This document shows, piece by piece, positions 11,181 through 21,984 of a stretch of DNA of 64,000 nt. The notes beneath the pieces were generated by a model. That model had not been told where the DNA came from and did no database searches. It saw only the letters and a list, made by a program, of their open reading frames with translations. This stretch comes from Zygaena filipendulae (Eukaryota > Arthropoda > Insecta > Lepidoptera > Zygaenidae): contig OU015663.1 of the NCBI GenBank assembly GCA_907165275.2, positions 1,190,501 through 1,254,500 on the forward strand, in the 5' to 3' direction. The translations under genes were made by a program, and so were the position numbers. Position 1 is the stretch's first letter, and the number at the start of each line of letters is the position of its first letter.

Positions 11181-11183
11181 TTA

Positions 11184-11573
11184 TGGCTGCTCACTCGCGT
11201 GATGAAATAAAACGCAAATACACTGCAAAAACATTTAAAAAAGTATCGATGCCAATTATACCACAATAAAAATAACATGACCTTAAAAAAAAAATTAAAA
11301 AAATATTATTTTAAAACTTTTTTTAAGTTCATTTACCTACCTACGTATCTACTGTTTGTTCTTCATTGTCTTTCCTCTTTAGTAACTCTAGCAATGTGCA
11401 TGGCTTAAACTGTCTTGCACTAACTTAATTCAGTTTCAACTGAAGTTTCGGAACAGCTTGTTATTTAATTAACTCTGACGAAGCAGTGAAATTTAACCAA
11501 GTGGAATAACAGTATGCCTACTTCTGTAAGGATGGAACGAGTCAAATTCGGTACCTATACAGTTACTACTACT
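11184..11573. other. unannotated DNA
   Basis: Nothing recognised. Confidence 0.35.
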
Positions 11574-11690
11574 ATAGCTGTTCCCCGCGGCTTCACCCGC
11601 GGTAATTTCGGAGTTCCGGCGGAATTCCGGGGTAAAAGTACCCTCTGTATCCCTGACAACGTGCATACGATAGTACATTGTTATCCTAGG
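11574..11690 (-). mobile_element. Helitron-like element, beta, 5' truncated
   Basis: The 3' cassette is well preserved: TAGCTGTTCCCCGCGG, CACCCGCGGTAATTTCGG. It runs into ATCCCTGACAACGTGCATAC and then loses similarity. Confidence 0.7.
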
Positions 11691-11840
11691 GGTGAAAGTA
11701 GTCTTTCTCCCGAGGATAACACTGTGCTTTTCATTACGAATGCAAGGAAAGTCAAAATAAAAATAAGAATTAGCTAAAGAAAAAAATGAGTGAATTTTAT
11801 TTTACATAAATCAACCATTAGGTGTGCTACTGGCCAGTAA

Positions 11841-11868
11841 GTATGCCCCCTATGACATAAAAAAAAAC
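11841..11868 (+). mobile_element. tRNA-derived SINE, family 1, 3' tail fragment
   Basis: GCCCCCTATGACATAAAAAA matches the 3' tail of the family-1 SINEs on the opposite orientation; only the last few tens of bases are present. Confidence 0.5.
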
Positions 11869-11998
11869 TTGAGTTTCTGCAGTATCCAGCTGTCAGTTGA
11901 AAGCGATTCTCCCTAGGGCTGAAAAGTGTTACTTTCAACCCGCTTCTCAGGCAACTTCAGACCTACTTTCCGAGTATGAGTAATGAAAAATTACTTGA

Positions 11999-12078
11999 TG
12001 AGCCGTTAAGGCGGGAAAGCGTAACAAGCAAACAAGCAAACGAACAAACTCACTTTCGCATTTATAATATTAGGAAGG
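11999..12078 (-). mobile_element. Helitron-like element, 5' part of a beta copy
   Basis: Covers AAGGCGGGAAAGCGTAACAA through CATTTATAATATTAGGAAGG. It abuts the CTAG terminus of the next copy at 12080, so the copies lie head to tail on the minus strand. Confidence 0.65.
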
Positions 12079-12079
12079 A

Positions 12080-12190
12080 CTAGTTGTCCCTCAGTTTCAC
12101 CCGCAATAATTTCGGAGTTTCCGCAGTAATTCCAGAATGAAAAGGGAGCTATGTCCTTTTCTATACCCTTGGACAACGTGTATGCACTAG
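12080..12190 (-). mobile_element. Helitron-like element, beta, 5' truncated
   Basis: Starts with CTAGTTGTCCCTCAGTTTCA and keeps the cassette to CCCTTGGACAACGTGTATGC. An inverted beta fragment (TTTGTTTGTTTGTTACATTT, 12200-12247) follows, so this is a rearranged cluster. Confidence 0.65.
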
Positions 12191-12244
12191 AGTTCGTTTC
12201 TTTGTTTGTTTGTTTGTTACATTTTCATGCCTCAACAGCTCAAC

Positions 12245-12443
12245 CGAGCTGTTCCCCGCGGTTTCAACCGCGGTAACTTTTGAGTTCCCGCAGGAATTCC
12301 AGGATAAAAAGTACCCTAAGTAGCCCTGATAACGTGTAGGTATACAAAATTTTATGACGATCGGTTGAACTTTTGACGCGTGAAAGCGTAACAAACAAAC
12401 AGACAAACAAACGAACTCACTTTCACGTTTATAATAGCAAGGA
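12245..12443 (-). mobile_element. Helitron-like element, beta 5' module
   Basis: Near-complete copy: GAGCTGTTCCCCGCGG, CGATCGGTTGAAC, CACGTTTATAATAGCAAGGA. The terminal CTAG reads CGAG. Confidence 0.75.
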
Positions 12444-12639
12444 TTTCAACCAATTTACACAAACTATATACTTACCTACCTACCTTCCTTAGTTTTCGAT
12501 AACAATAATAGTTTTAGACTGGCAACTTGTAACAGGACAAGTGAGCTGTAGACAAACGCCTATAGGCTGTTAAACATTAAAAAAAAAAACGATTCTATGG
12601 ACACAATCGTCACATATATCTTCTCATCATACTCAAAGA

Positions 12640-12962
12640 GGGATGTTGACTACTATTGAAAATCAAAATTCTAATTAGTCCGTCAGTTAGAAAATAAAAA
12701 AACAATAGACACGTATTTTTTGCTTTTTTAAATAAATTAAAATATACAGAGATAAAACGCATTAAAGTTTAGGATGAGGAGGTCGTGACGTCACTAACCG
12801 CAAAACCGCCATACAAACTGTCAGAATAGTGACGTCACGCGAAATTTCAACTCAATATGTCGCCGTTATTTTTTGATTACGTAAAAAAAGAAAAAATACG
12901 TGTCCAATATTTTTTAATAATCTACAAGACGGACTAAAAAATAAAAATTAGTCAACATGCCC
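12640..12962 (+). mobile_element. CRE-bearing MITE, copy 3
   Basis: 323 bp from GGGATGTTGACTAC to GTCAACATGCC, with both TGACGTCA palindromes intact. Very similar to copies 1, 4 and 5. Confidence 0.85.
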
Positions 12963-13206
12963 ATTACTTATATCTTTTCAAAAATAGGTACCTATAGCGA
13001 AGTGTGAACTGTTAATTTATTTTGTGAGTTTCATGATCAAGTTCCTAAGTTGCTAATTCTCTGGCCACTGGTACCTACCGTAACTGAACAAATTAACTGA
13101 CGAAATAAATTCCGTCACGTTGCCGTTGTCTTCCCAGTTTTATTATATTAATCTTTGTTTGACAAAGAATATTCACGGACAGACCATGTTTATTTGTTTA
13201 TTCTGT

Positions 13207-13393
13207 AGTAGCTTTCCCAGTAGGTTCACCCGCGTTAGTTTCGGAGTCCCTGCGGGAATTCCAGGATAAAATACCTTCAGTCCTTGACAACGTGTATGCA
13301 AAATTATACAATGATCAGTTGGGTAGTTACGGCGTGAATGTGTCGCAAAAAAAAACTCACATTTTCTATTTTACATAAAGTATATTATTTAGG
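13207..13393 (-). mobile_element. Helitron-like element, beta 5' module
   Basis: TTCACCCGCGTTAGTTTCGG, GCGGGAATTCCAGGATAAAA, TAGTTACGGCGTGAATG and a TTAGGA 5' end. The CTAG end is decayed. Confidence 0.65.
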
Positions 13394-13486
13394 ATATAAC
13401 TGGTTTACCTATTTTATGAAATAAAATATTTTGTTCGATATTGCTACGCTGCACTAAAAACTAAAACTGTAAAAAAAAGAATTTTC

Positions 13487-13857
13487 AATTTTTTTTTTTA
13501 TTTTTTTTTTATGTCATAGGGGCAAACGGGCAAGTGGTACACCTGATGGTAAGTGATTACCGCCGCCCGTAGACATCTGCAACACCAGAAGGCATGCAGG
13601 TGCGTTGCCGACCTGGAATGGGGATGGGAACTGGCTTTCAAGCGGGGCTGCCGGAACACACCGTTAGGTGCTTGGCGACAGATTTGCAACTCGAAGGTGG
13701 TAGCTAGCCAGCCGGGCACTAGAGAGCGCCCTACCACCATGCTATGGTTCCCTCACGATGTTTTCCTTCACCGACAGCTCAAGCTCATTGTTAGGATTTG
13801 AACCTACACCTTGCGGCGTTTAATCCGAATGCACTAACCACTAAGCTATCATCGCTG
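13487..13857 (-). mobile_element. tRNA-derived SINE, family 1, copy 2
   Basis: Most complete copy in the window. On the minus strand the head reads AGCGATGATAGCTTAGTGG (A-box region), then GGTTCAAATCC (B-box, 13794-13804). The body includes CACACCGTTAGGTGCTTGGC on the opposite strand, and the element ends in an A-rich tail of more than 10 nt. Open frames of about 80 codons on both strands are incidental. Confidence 0.9.
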
Positions 13858-14029
13858 TAATAGGTATTCGCGAGGTAAGACAAATCTAGCCGTAGTGCGA
13901 AAAAATTAGACGTGTATTGATAGCTATATCTACTACATATTATAAAGAAAACTGAAGTAGTTGTTTGTAATGCAAAATTTTGCTTATAGGTACCCGGTAG
14001 GTGCTTATAACGGAAAAATCAATTCTAAA

Positions 14030-14183
14030 TTTTTTGAACTGTCTGTGTGTTCCGACTCTGAAACGGTTGGACTGATTTTGACGACGCTTTCACTGGCAGA
14101 TAGCTGATGTTATAACTATTGCAAGAAATAACTTAGGCTACTTTTATCAGAGTTCCTGCGGGAATGCCGCGGAGCGCAGCTTG
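14030..14183 (+). mobile_element. Helitron-like element, divergent 5' module
   Basis: GAAACGGTTGGACTGATTTT, CTTTCACTGGCAGATAGCTG, then a shortened cassette TTCCTGCGGGAATGCCGC and a CTTG terminus at 14180-14183. The next copy starts at the adjacent base. Its 5' module also occurs at 48.24 kb. Confidence 0.6.
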
Positions 14184-14487
14184 TCTATACTATAATAAAA
14201 GAGATTTCCCGTGATTCTGTACATTGAATATTTTTAACAAAAAATGACAGGGGGCGATAAAATAAGAGTAACCAACCACAAAAAAAGTTTTCAAAATTAT
14301 TTTCTGTCTGTCTGTCTGTTCGCGATAATCTCCGAATTTACTGAACGGATTATCATGCGGTTTTCACAGGTAGATTAAGCTTAGCCTGGAGCTACACATA
14401 GGCTTTGTTTCATTTAAATCTAATGTTGGGAAAAAAAGTTGTTATATAAAAACGTTTCACGCGGGTGAAACCGCGGGGCACAGCTAG
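14184..14487 (+). mobile_element. Helitron-like element, expanded copy
   Basis: Begins TCTATACTATAATAAAAGAG. It carries a TCTG repeat and CGAATTTACTGAACGGATTA, and ends GCGGGTGAAACCGCGGGGCA then CAGCTAG at 14481-14487. It lies directly head to tail with the preceding copy. Confidence 0.75.
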
Positions 14488-14529
14488 TTCGTAATATAAA
14501 ACTAGGCTAGACGCTCTTTAATACCGCAG

Positions 14530-14682
14530 AGCTATAGATGCACAATCAACCTGGTGCTTGGATTTAAACCCGATAAAAACCAACTTTTTACGATATTTTA
14601 TCGGGCTTAAACCCGGAAACGGTAGGCTTTTATCGGATTTAATCCCAAACACCAGCACCAGCAAGTTGATTGAGGAGGATAA
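14530..14682. mobile_element. small foldback element
   Basis: The left arm CAATCAACCTGGTGCTTGG and TTTAAACCCGATAAAA pairs with the right arm TTTTATCGGATTTAATCCCA and CAGCAAGTTGATTG. A third related segment (TTTTATCGGGCTTAAACCCG) sits in the centre. Non-coding; target duplication not readable. Confidence 0.5.
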
Positions 14683-14791
14683 CAGCGCTACTAGTATCGC
14701 CATCTAGTGTCATATACCGCAATATCACAAACTAAGAACGAACAATGTTACGAGCTGTCTGCACCAAAATTACCTTTCCATCCGGCCGGCA

Positions 14792-14995
14792 TCCTTACTA
14801 ATAATTATTATAAATGCGAAAGTGAGTTTTTTTGTTTGTTACGTTTTCACGCCGTAACGGCTCAACAGATTGTCATTTAAATTTTGCATGCACACTGTCA
14901 GCAGGGATACAGAGACGGACAAAGGGTTGACTTTTATTAGGGAATTCCCGCGGGAACTCCGAAATTACCGCGGGTGAAACCGCGGGAACATCTAG
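14792..14995 (+). mobile_element. Helitron-like element, beta 5' module, complete
   Basis: Starts TCCTTACTAATAATTATTAT. It has the beta block and an intact cassette (AATTCCCGCGGGAACTCCGA, CCGCGGGTGAAACCGCGGG), and ends CTAG at 14992-14995 with A before and T after the element. A good reference copy. Confidence 0.85.
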
Positions 14996-15139
14996 TAGGT
15001 ACTATACAACGTGTTAACGAATTAACTGAAAACTAGAAAGTAGTTTGCTCAGAATCAACTAGCGAATCGATCGCACTATGTTTTAATATGGGTTATATTT
15101 TTCACTTTTACTAGCCCATGTCTAAATTATTTATAATAC

Positions 15140-15346
15140 TTTTAGGTAAGCCTTCTTCAATTTCCAAATAAATTATAAAAACAGACAAAAATGATAAACT
15201 TTCAATATAACGACACTTCTCGACGAACGACGATGCGACGGAATGACTTGCACACAGCGACTACTTCCGTAGTTCCGTCTCACGCGCCGACCGCTGTCAT
15301 GGCGCTGCCCGTAGTGTTGCCGCTCTCCAAGCCGAGTCTCCCAACA
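15140..15346 (-). repeat. 3' LTR of the coding-poor element
   Basis: Direct repeat of 18020-18226 with very few differences seen by eye (for example CTTCTTC against CTTCTAC). Confidence 0.8.
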
Positions 15347-15867
15347 CGGCCTCTCCTGACACCCTGACGTCCTCGTCAGGATCAATCTGATAAGGTCTTA
15401 TCAGACTCGTCTCGCACATCCAGTACATGTAACAGATCGGTTAACAAGGGTCTCCAGACTGCATCCAATTTCGTCATAGCGATGCAACAAAATTTAAACA
15501 ACGTTCGCAGATACAACAAAAGTGACAAGGTTTTAGGTACACGGTTAGGTTAGTTTCAGTTATATTCATTAAAATTAATATTCGTCACACGAATTACCAA
15601 CACCAAAATAAAACCAAGATCTACGTCTACATCCACAACCACATGCAAAATAATCAACACTGAGCCGCACTGTGAGAGTCTCTTCGTCGCACGGTCACAC
15701 ACTCTCACAGTCGCACTCAGCGACTCTTCGGCCTAGGCCATTACCGAAAAGCTTTCACACACTGGGTAGCGATCAGGTACCACAGCGACTCTTCGCATAG
15801 CGAAAAGGTTTCGACCCTGGGCAAGGATCCGGTAACACTTCGCTCAACGAAGAATTCCACAACCATC

Positions 15868-15944
15868 AGCATCATCTTCATCCTCATCATCATCTCCATC
15901 TTCATCGTCATCGCTATCCTCATCTTCATCATCATCACCATCGA
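15868..15944 (+). repeat. imperfect CAT/TCC trinucleotide tract
   Basis: Runs of CAT, TCT and TCA triplets (CATCATCATCTCCATCTTC and similar). A methionine-rich minus-strand frame over it is a consequence of the tract, not a gene. Confidence 0.7.
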
Positions 15945-16651
15945 ACGTAGCGACCCACTCGTAGGTCGGCTTCAAGATGACCTCAGTGCCATACAGTCAA
16001 AATGCAAAACAGTGCGGTGACGGTGACGCTCGCTTCGCCGACACAGACGCAACGGCGTGCTGTGACGCGATCTGTACAGCGACGATGAACGGTGGCGCAG
16101 TAATGTCGCCCACAAGACACAACACACAGCCTCAACTTGTACCAGCGCACTATAGCGTAGCGGTGCAGCAGCACGTCCGTGGCAATACGGGCGTGTGCAT
16201 ACTGGAGTCCCACGTCGAACTTCTTTCAGACACTAATTGGTTCCAACATTCGGTTCAGATATCCATCCTAAGAGTAAACTGCAAGTCGTAGAACTGACAA
16301 TTGCATAACTTTAGTAAGCTTAAGTAATTTCTTCTTTCTTGAGCTCGGCCTAACCTGACCATTTCTCATAAAGTATTCAAGTATTTATTGCTTACTAAGT
16401 GTACAAGTACATAACACAACAGAGTCTTATACATTGTTACAGTGAGCTTAAGACTTAGCTATCTTTTACAGGTGTTCCAAAAATATTAGGACGCACTGGT
16501 AATTAAATTACTAGGTGTCTACATAAATACATTTCAGTTCAACTACAACATTACATTACTCAGATTAATGTTTTTAAATACATCATGTTATTTAAGGTGA
16601 ACATTAAGCTTAACACTCAGAAGAATAGAGGCTTAACATTAGATTTACAAT

Positions 16652-16757
16652 ACATCTAGATATCGGATTCACGTTTCAGGTTACATAAACATAACATTAA
16701 ATTCACATCTAGATATCAGATTCACATTTCGGATTACATAAACTTAACATGTAATTC
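16652..16757 (+). repeat. two tandem 53-bp units
   Basis: Units 16652-16704 and 16705-16757 both start ACATCTAGATATC and contain GATTCAC, TTACATAAAC and TAACAT. They lie inside the coding-poor LTR element. Confidence 0.8.
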
Positions 16758-17176
16758 ATCACAAATTATTTCATCACAAGAGTTAAGCTCAGTCATCAAA
16801 ATATTCCTTCAATGAATAAAAACATAAGTTGCTAATTATTATTAGAATGGGCTTATTGCTCATACCTACTCCTTTTTCAATAAAATACTTAGATATAAGA
16901 AATATAGGAGACACAAACTTGATAATTTCCATGCTGCCTACATATATTTAACATGGATGTTCCCATACCATTGAAAGCAACACTCGTGTGTACGCAGCTT
17001 TATAAATCTGTGATGAAATTTATTCAAAAGAAAATATCACATGACAACAATATACAGGTAGGTACATACAGATAACAGACAGACAATAAGTCTACTATGG
17101 GCACAAATATTCATTTCATGTTTATTAGAAATACAATTGTTAAGATGTAATTTATCCATTCAATGTTTTGCTTTCA

Positions 17177-17662
17177 TTAATTTTGAGACTTTGGTAGCTT
17201 ACTCTTTGAGTTACATAAGTGATACTCTTCCTTCGGGTAACTTACAATGCAACATAAGTATTTAGTTACCTTAACCAATTCATTCAAAGTGTAATGTGAA
17301 ATCAATGGAATTTTGCATCGGCAGTCAATACCGATTGACTGATGTGATTGTAGGTATCTAGTAAGTAATGGATACGTCTTACTCAATATTCGGCGATCAT
17401 TAGCTCTTAAGAGCACATCCAGCACCTCGAACGCAGTATTGTCACCGTGAGACATGGTGATCTGCCCTGAGTCAGCTCCCAGGCAACTCCATCGCAGTGG
17501 CGCCAGACTGTCGCGCGCCAAGCAACGCGCCGCGAGGCGCTCCGCTAGCCCCGGCACGAAGCAACGGCAACGCTGTCGCGATTCAGTGACGCGGCGGCGC
17601 CTGCGCTCGTGGAGCACGCACTCAACGTTTGCATCAGGGTTTAAAATCCTGGAGAAACACAT
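17177..17662 (-). CDS. hypothetical 161-codon frame inside the LTR element
   Basis: This is the longest frame in the sense orientation of the LTR element, starting about 360 bp inside its upstream LTR. The first half is arginine- and cysteine-rich (HERRRRRVTESRQRC) over GC-rich DNA at 17455-17640. The second half is ordinary in composition (EVLDVLLRANDRRILSKTYP). I recognise no domain, and there is no CCHC knuckle, DTG or YxDD. It could be a gag remnant, a captured host fragment or chance. A 70-codon frame overlaps on the opposite strand, which weakens the case for coding. Confidence 0.25.
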   Translation of the reverse strand: MCFSRILNPDANVECVLHERRRRRVTESRQRCRCFVPGLAERLAARCLARDSLAPLRWSCLGADSGQITMSHGDNTAFEVLDVLLRANDRRILSKTYPLLTRYLQSHQSIGIDCRCKIPLISHYTLNELVKVTKYLCCIVSYPKEEYHLCNSKSKLPKSQN

Positions 17663-18019
17663 TTAACCGGCAGAAAGGGATCGAGAAAGTAGCTTAGTAC
17701 CTACTTATTTACACAGACACAGAAAAAGAATGACAACAATAGGTATTGCTGCGATTACATCGTACAAGACGTTCGATCGGGCGAACTTCGTTAACGTTGT
17801 CGCAATCTTTTGACTCGACAAAGGTACTTCAAAACATAATAAGAATCACACAATCACACAGAAAATAGACACACGAAGAACTATTATTAAATAATTTTAA
17901 TCACACTTGAAACTTACCAATAAAAATGACAAACCATAAGTAACGGGTAGTTACACAAATATTAAATTGTCATGTCAGAATGCCAATACTTGTGGTCCGT
18001 GAGACAATCCCAATTCTGA

Positions 18020-18226
18020 TTTTAGGTAAGCCTTCTACAATTTCCAAATAAATTATAAAAACAGACAAAAATGATAAACTTTCAATATAACGACACTTCT
18101 CGACGAACGACGATGCGACGGAATGACTTGCACACAGCGACTACTTCCGTAGTTCCGTCTCACGCGCCGACCGCTGTCATGGCGCTGCCCGTAGTGTTGC
18201 CGCTCTCCAAGCCGAGTCTCCCAACA
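18020..18226 (-). repeat. 5' LTR of the coding-poor element
   Basis: Upstream LTR in the minus-strand orientation, matching 15140-15346. No primer-binding site complementary to a tRNA that I know could be identified just inside it. Confidence 0.8.
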
Positions 18227-18444
18227 ATACAATATTTGGCGCGTACGCCGCCCGCAGCAAAAAATTCGAACCGGTAGGCGCGGGAGTAGCGCTTGGAATT
18301 TTGTAGATAAGTCACCTCCAAACTAATGTTGAATAACTTTTAAAGTATAAATTTTTGGGCCATAAAATATATTTTAATCATATTATTGTTTATTTTTTTA
18401 AATGGGGTGTATCAGGTTTTCAGTTAATTCATTAACACGTTGCA

Positions 18445-18637
18445 TATGTATAATTGCGAGGGTTACTCTGTCTATCTTTCCTTTCTTTTCACGACTTAAC
18501 TCCCGATCACGATCAAATTTTACATTCACGTTGTCAGCAACAGAAAAGGACATAGAGTACTTTTCTATCTCGGAAATACCGCAGGAACAATGAAAGTATA
18601 ATGCGAACTACGTAAAACCGCGGGGAATGGTTAGTAC
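18445..18637 (+). mobile_element. Helitron-like element, beta, degraded
   Basis: ACTCCCGATCACGATCAAAT, CACGTTGTCAGCAACAGAA, GGACATAGAGTACTTTTC and terminal GTAAAACCGCGGGGAATGG are in order. CTAG has become TTAG. Confidence 0.6.
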
Positions 18638-20199
18638 ATAGTAACATGTGACGTTGTTATTTAACAGATGGCGCTAGTAACATTGGTTATAGTAACGAAA
18701 TATGTTTTTGATAAAAAAATATAAGTATCTGTAGTCTTTTTGGAATATACAATTATACATATACAATAAAAATGCTAAATAATCTTCAAATGAACAACAA
18801 AATTAACTTCAGATGGTAATTTTTTTTTTAAAAGGCTCTAAGTACCTACCTTCTAGGTATTTGTTTGCTATGGATATTCGAATTTTCGCAATCTTTTTTT
18901 TTCACAAACATAAATTTCTGCATAATTTGTTTGAATACCTATCAACACCGGGTGTTAAATTTGCTGACGCTATTAAGATGCAGTTGGCAGTTGCGAACAG
19001 CCTGTAGCCGGTGCAACGCGCACTCGTTCGGTGCGAAGCGAGCCCGGGCAGATTACAGGGTGCTCTAACTTGTGAACGCTTATTAAACTGTTCCAGTCTT
19101 CATGGGGTGAAAATGTAAATTAGTGCGAACTTATGAGTCAATACTAGACGCTGGGAACTCAAGAAAGACGTGATGTTAGCAAGTATTTTACTACTGTGAC
19201 GCAGCTAATTAAAAAAAAACCGTAATTTTTCTAGTCATTCAGCGTTTGAGATTATTAAAATTTTAGTAGTTAAGTTTGAAGACTTAAGAGTATGTTAAGT
19301 TTGAAAATTTGTAAGTAGAAAATAATATGATGTGGAGAAAAGACGTCAGCTAAGAGAGAATTTCAGATTTAAAATTGTTAGTTAACTGCATACGTATGAT
19401 CCCAACTCGTATAGAAAATATGTCTAACCTAAAAAATTCTAATGGTATGTCATTTATCGCAACTACTTCGTGCTTAGTGTTTGAAAGGACCTCCCTCGGC
19501 GTCGCTGATGCGGGTAAACTTATTTTTCAACAAACCGACGATGCCGCAAACTTTATTAGTCACGCCGCCACCACAGGACCTTTGTTCCACCCCATATGTA
19601 CGTAAGGGTTGCCAGAATTCCACGGTTGATGAACTTGATGAGTACAGGGCGCCATTCTGTGAATCCTAAATTAATAAAAAAATAAGTATAAACTAAAATT
19701 AATTTGCTTTCATAAAAGACCTATAGGATATGTTCCGAAATGCACTGATACGACTAGCCCACTGCTCCCAGTGCCCCGAAATTCGTTCCGAACAACTTTC
19801 AGTATATTGCCGCAGTATCCGCGTCGATATGACGTCATAATCGTCGCCATTTTTGTACTGTTAGCACTGGCGCTTTCGAGGTAAGGTGCTCTCAGTGGTT
19901 TGATCACGTGATCAACCTCGGACCAATGATTGGTCAACCGCGTAGGTCGGTTGACATGAGTGGTTGACAGCGTGACAAGAGAATGACATGGATGACAGTA
20001 TACTGGACTGCGTTCCGTTTTAAAACAGTAACCAGTATAACTAACTTTATATGAACGGCTTCGCGGTACACTGAAGTGACGTCATACCTTACAGGGCTCG
20101 CAGTGTTTACGGAACACACCGTGGAGTTTTGGTTGTTTATTTGCTTCTTCTTATTGTTCTTCTTAGATAGAGAAAAAACATAGTGTCAAATTGAGAACC
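18638..20199. other. unannotated DNA
   Basis: About 1.5 kb without a supported gene or repeat family. Near 19.90-19.96 kb there are overlapping short palindromes (TTTGATCACGTGATCAA and GGTCAACCG with CGGTTGAC). The frame at 19375-19605 has no recognised homology. Confidence 0.35.
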
Positions 20200-20545
20200 T
20201 CCAGCTTTTTTGGAAGTCGGTCGATATGGTGTAACATTGATAATTATGACAACCAAAACGGAAAAGGATTTGCCACGCACGAAGCGTCGCGTCCAACCCT
20301 GGGCAGACATGTTGTGCTCTTTAGCGGTGAGTTGGTAATGCAGTTACGTAGTTTGCTAGACCGCACCACTCTTGGCTTTCCTAGGCAGTGGGAAATAGGC
20401 ATTAGATACAGACAGCCGCGGTTATAGCCATACTAGCAGTGTAGCGATAAATTTGTTGTTATATCATAAAAAAATATCTTAAAATCATACCTGCAAATTT
20501 GTATGGAACCTTCGGTGCGCGAGTCCGACTCGAACTCGACCGGTT
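20200..20545. mobile_element. possible AACCGACTTCC-type element
   Basis: A boundary-like TTTTTTGGAAGTCGGTCGA at about 20207 resembles the terminal repeat of the element at 45.1-45.7 kb. GTGCGCGAGTCCGACTCGAA followed by CTCGACCGGTTTTTA lies near the right side. The arms are not a clean inverted repeat, so boundaries are tentative. Confidence 0.35.
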
Positions 20546-20561
20546 TTTATTCTAACCCTTT

Positions 20562-20634
20562 TTTTTTTTTTTTATGTCATAGGGGGCAAACGGGCAAGTG
20601 GTACACCTGATGCTAAGTGATTACCCTTAGGAAG
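20562..20634 (-). mobile_element. tRNA-derived SINE, family 1, 3' end only
   Basis: A poly(T) run, then ATGTCATAGGGGGCAAACGG and GTGGTACACCTGATGCTAAG, matching the 3' end of the full copies. The body and tRNA head are absent, consistent with 5' truncation. Confidence 0.75.
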
Positions 20635-20798
20635 TACCCTTTCACCACCGTTCTTGTTATATCACAATCTACGCTACGAATGACGTGCTCCTAGCGTCAG
20701 AAACTACTCGATAATTTTACGTTACTTACCTGCTAACAAACCACTGCACTGACTCTTGTATGTATTTATTATTTGGATTAAATGCTAGATATTAAGTA

Positions 20799-20986
20799 CT
20801 AGCTGTGCCCCGTGGTTTCACCCGCGGTGATTTCGGAGTTCCCGCGGGAATTCCGGGATAAAAAGTACCCTATGTGTTAATCTGATGTATAAGCTACATT
20901 ATTGTAACATTTCATTTAAATCTATCCAGTAGTTTTTGCGTGAAAGAGTAACAAACATCCATCAATCGATTATAATATTAGTAGGA
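20799..20986 (-). mobile_element. Helitron-like element, gamma 5' module, complete
   Basis: Plus-strand ends are CTAGCTGTGCCCCGTGG and TATAATATTAGTAGGA. The gamma block (GTTAATCTGATGTATAAGCT, TTTTTGCGTGAAAGAGTAAC) is well kept. The (CATC)n tract is short (ATCCATCAATCG). Confidence 0.85.
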
Positions 20987-21194
20987 TTCCCAACACTGGG
21001 AGAAATCATGCCTAAAGCGTGTGGTCTGAAGGTAATGACCATGTTTTCGTAGCCTTAACTTATTAAGCAGACAAAAACGTGGCAGTGAAAGAGTTAAATT
21101 CAAAATTTGATCAATTTGTGACTACTTGGGTGGTGAGTACCAACACCATGGCTAGCAATTTCAAACTGTACAAAGATGTTAAAATAATAGGTAC

Positions 21195-21440
21195 ATTAAG
21201 TCACCATGCCTGCCTACTAATCAAGGTTCCGGGTTCGATTCCGGCACTTTGTGTGGTGAACACTGGTTTCCACTTACTAGTCTGGGTGTGTTTATATATC
21301 TATTGTATAATATGTAGGTATGTAATTGTATGTAGTATATATACGAAGTTTTCTTGGTTTCCACGACACAAGCTTATGATATAGCTTACTGTGGTATCAA
21401 GTAGATCTGTGTGTTGTGAAGTGGATTATTATTATTATTA
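21195..21440 (+). mobile_element. tRNA-derived SINE, family 2, copy 1
   Basis: A B-box GGTTCGATTCC lies in a tRNA-like context (GGTTCCGGGTTCGATTCCGG, about 21226-21245). A body follows with TAGTCTGGGTGTGTTTATAT, TTGGTTTCCACGACACAAGC and AGTAGATCTGTGTGTTGTGA, ending in an ATT-repeat tail. The A-box side is decayed or 5' truncated. It gives the unbroken sequence into which element A inserted in the other copy. Confidence 0.75.
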
Positions 21441-21984
21441 CGAGCCGTTCCCCATGGTTATTACGAGTGGGTACTTTTAGGAATAATACCTACTTATCTA
21501 GGTATAAAAACGCATTACCAAGACATGTTTTTTTACTACGTACTGTACCCAGAACAGTATTATATACGGGATTGGTAATGGAAAGTGAGGAAGACAATGT
21601 CGTTGCAAGCACCAAAGTTGGGCTGTGAATCTGAATATTGGATGAGGCTCGCCTAACTTAGTACGGCGTGGACAGGGGCGGTTCGTGGTAGGGCAGTAAA
21701 ATATATCATCCAACCACCGCGACAACTTGATGCCTGTTTATATAATACCTACAATGTAATCTGATGAGGGACACTGAGTCAGAAGGCTATCAACGTGTCC
21801 ATCTTAACGAATAGAAAGAAAGAAAGAATCAAAGTAGATAAAGTATATTTGAGCACAAGACACAAGAAATAAACAATTAATGCTTAATCTAGGAATAAGC
21901 TTTTGCTTACAATTTTCTCTAAAAGTCTACAGGTTTTAGAGAAATATTTATTATAGGTATGAGGCCGCAGAGCAAACAGCCTAT
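21441..21984. other. unannotated DNA
   Basis: Nothing recognised. Confidence 0.35.

Larger units (their letters stand above)
15140..18226 (-). mobile_element. coding-poor LTR retrotransposon (LARD-like)
   Basis: Two direct repeats of 207 bp bound a 2673-bp interior. ATAC flanks both outer ends (15136-15139 and 18227-18230), as expected for a target duplication of 4 bp (AATAC if read as 5 bp). Read on the minus strand the repeats begin TGTTGGGAG, the usual TG start, but end CCTAAAA rather than CA. The purine-rich CAGGAGAGGCCG precedes the downstream repeat in that orientation. No protease, RT or integrase motif was found, so mobilisation would need an autonomous partner. Confidence 0.75.

Noticed and set aside
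15741..15941. Methionine/lysine-rich minus-strand frame
   Set aside because: It is a direct translation of a CAT/TCC trinucleotide tract.
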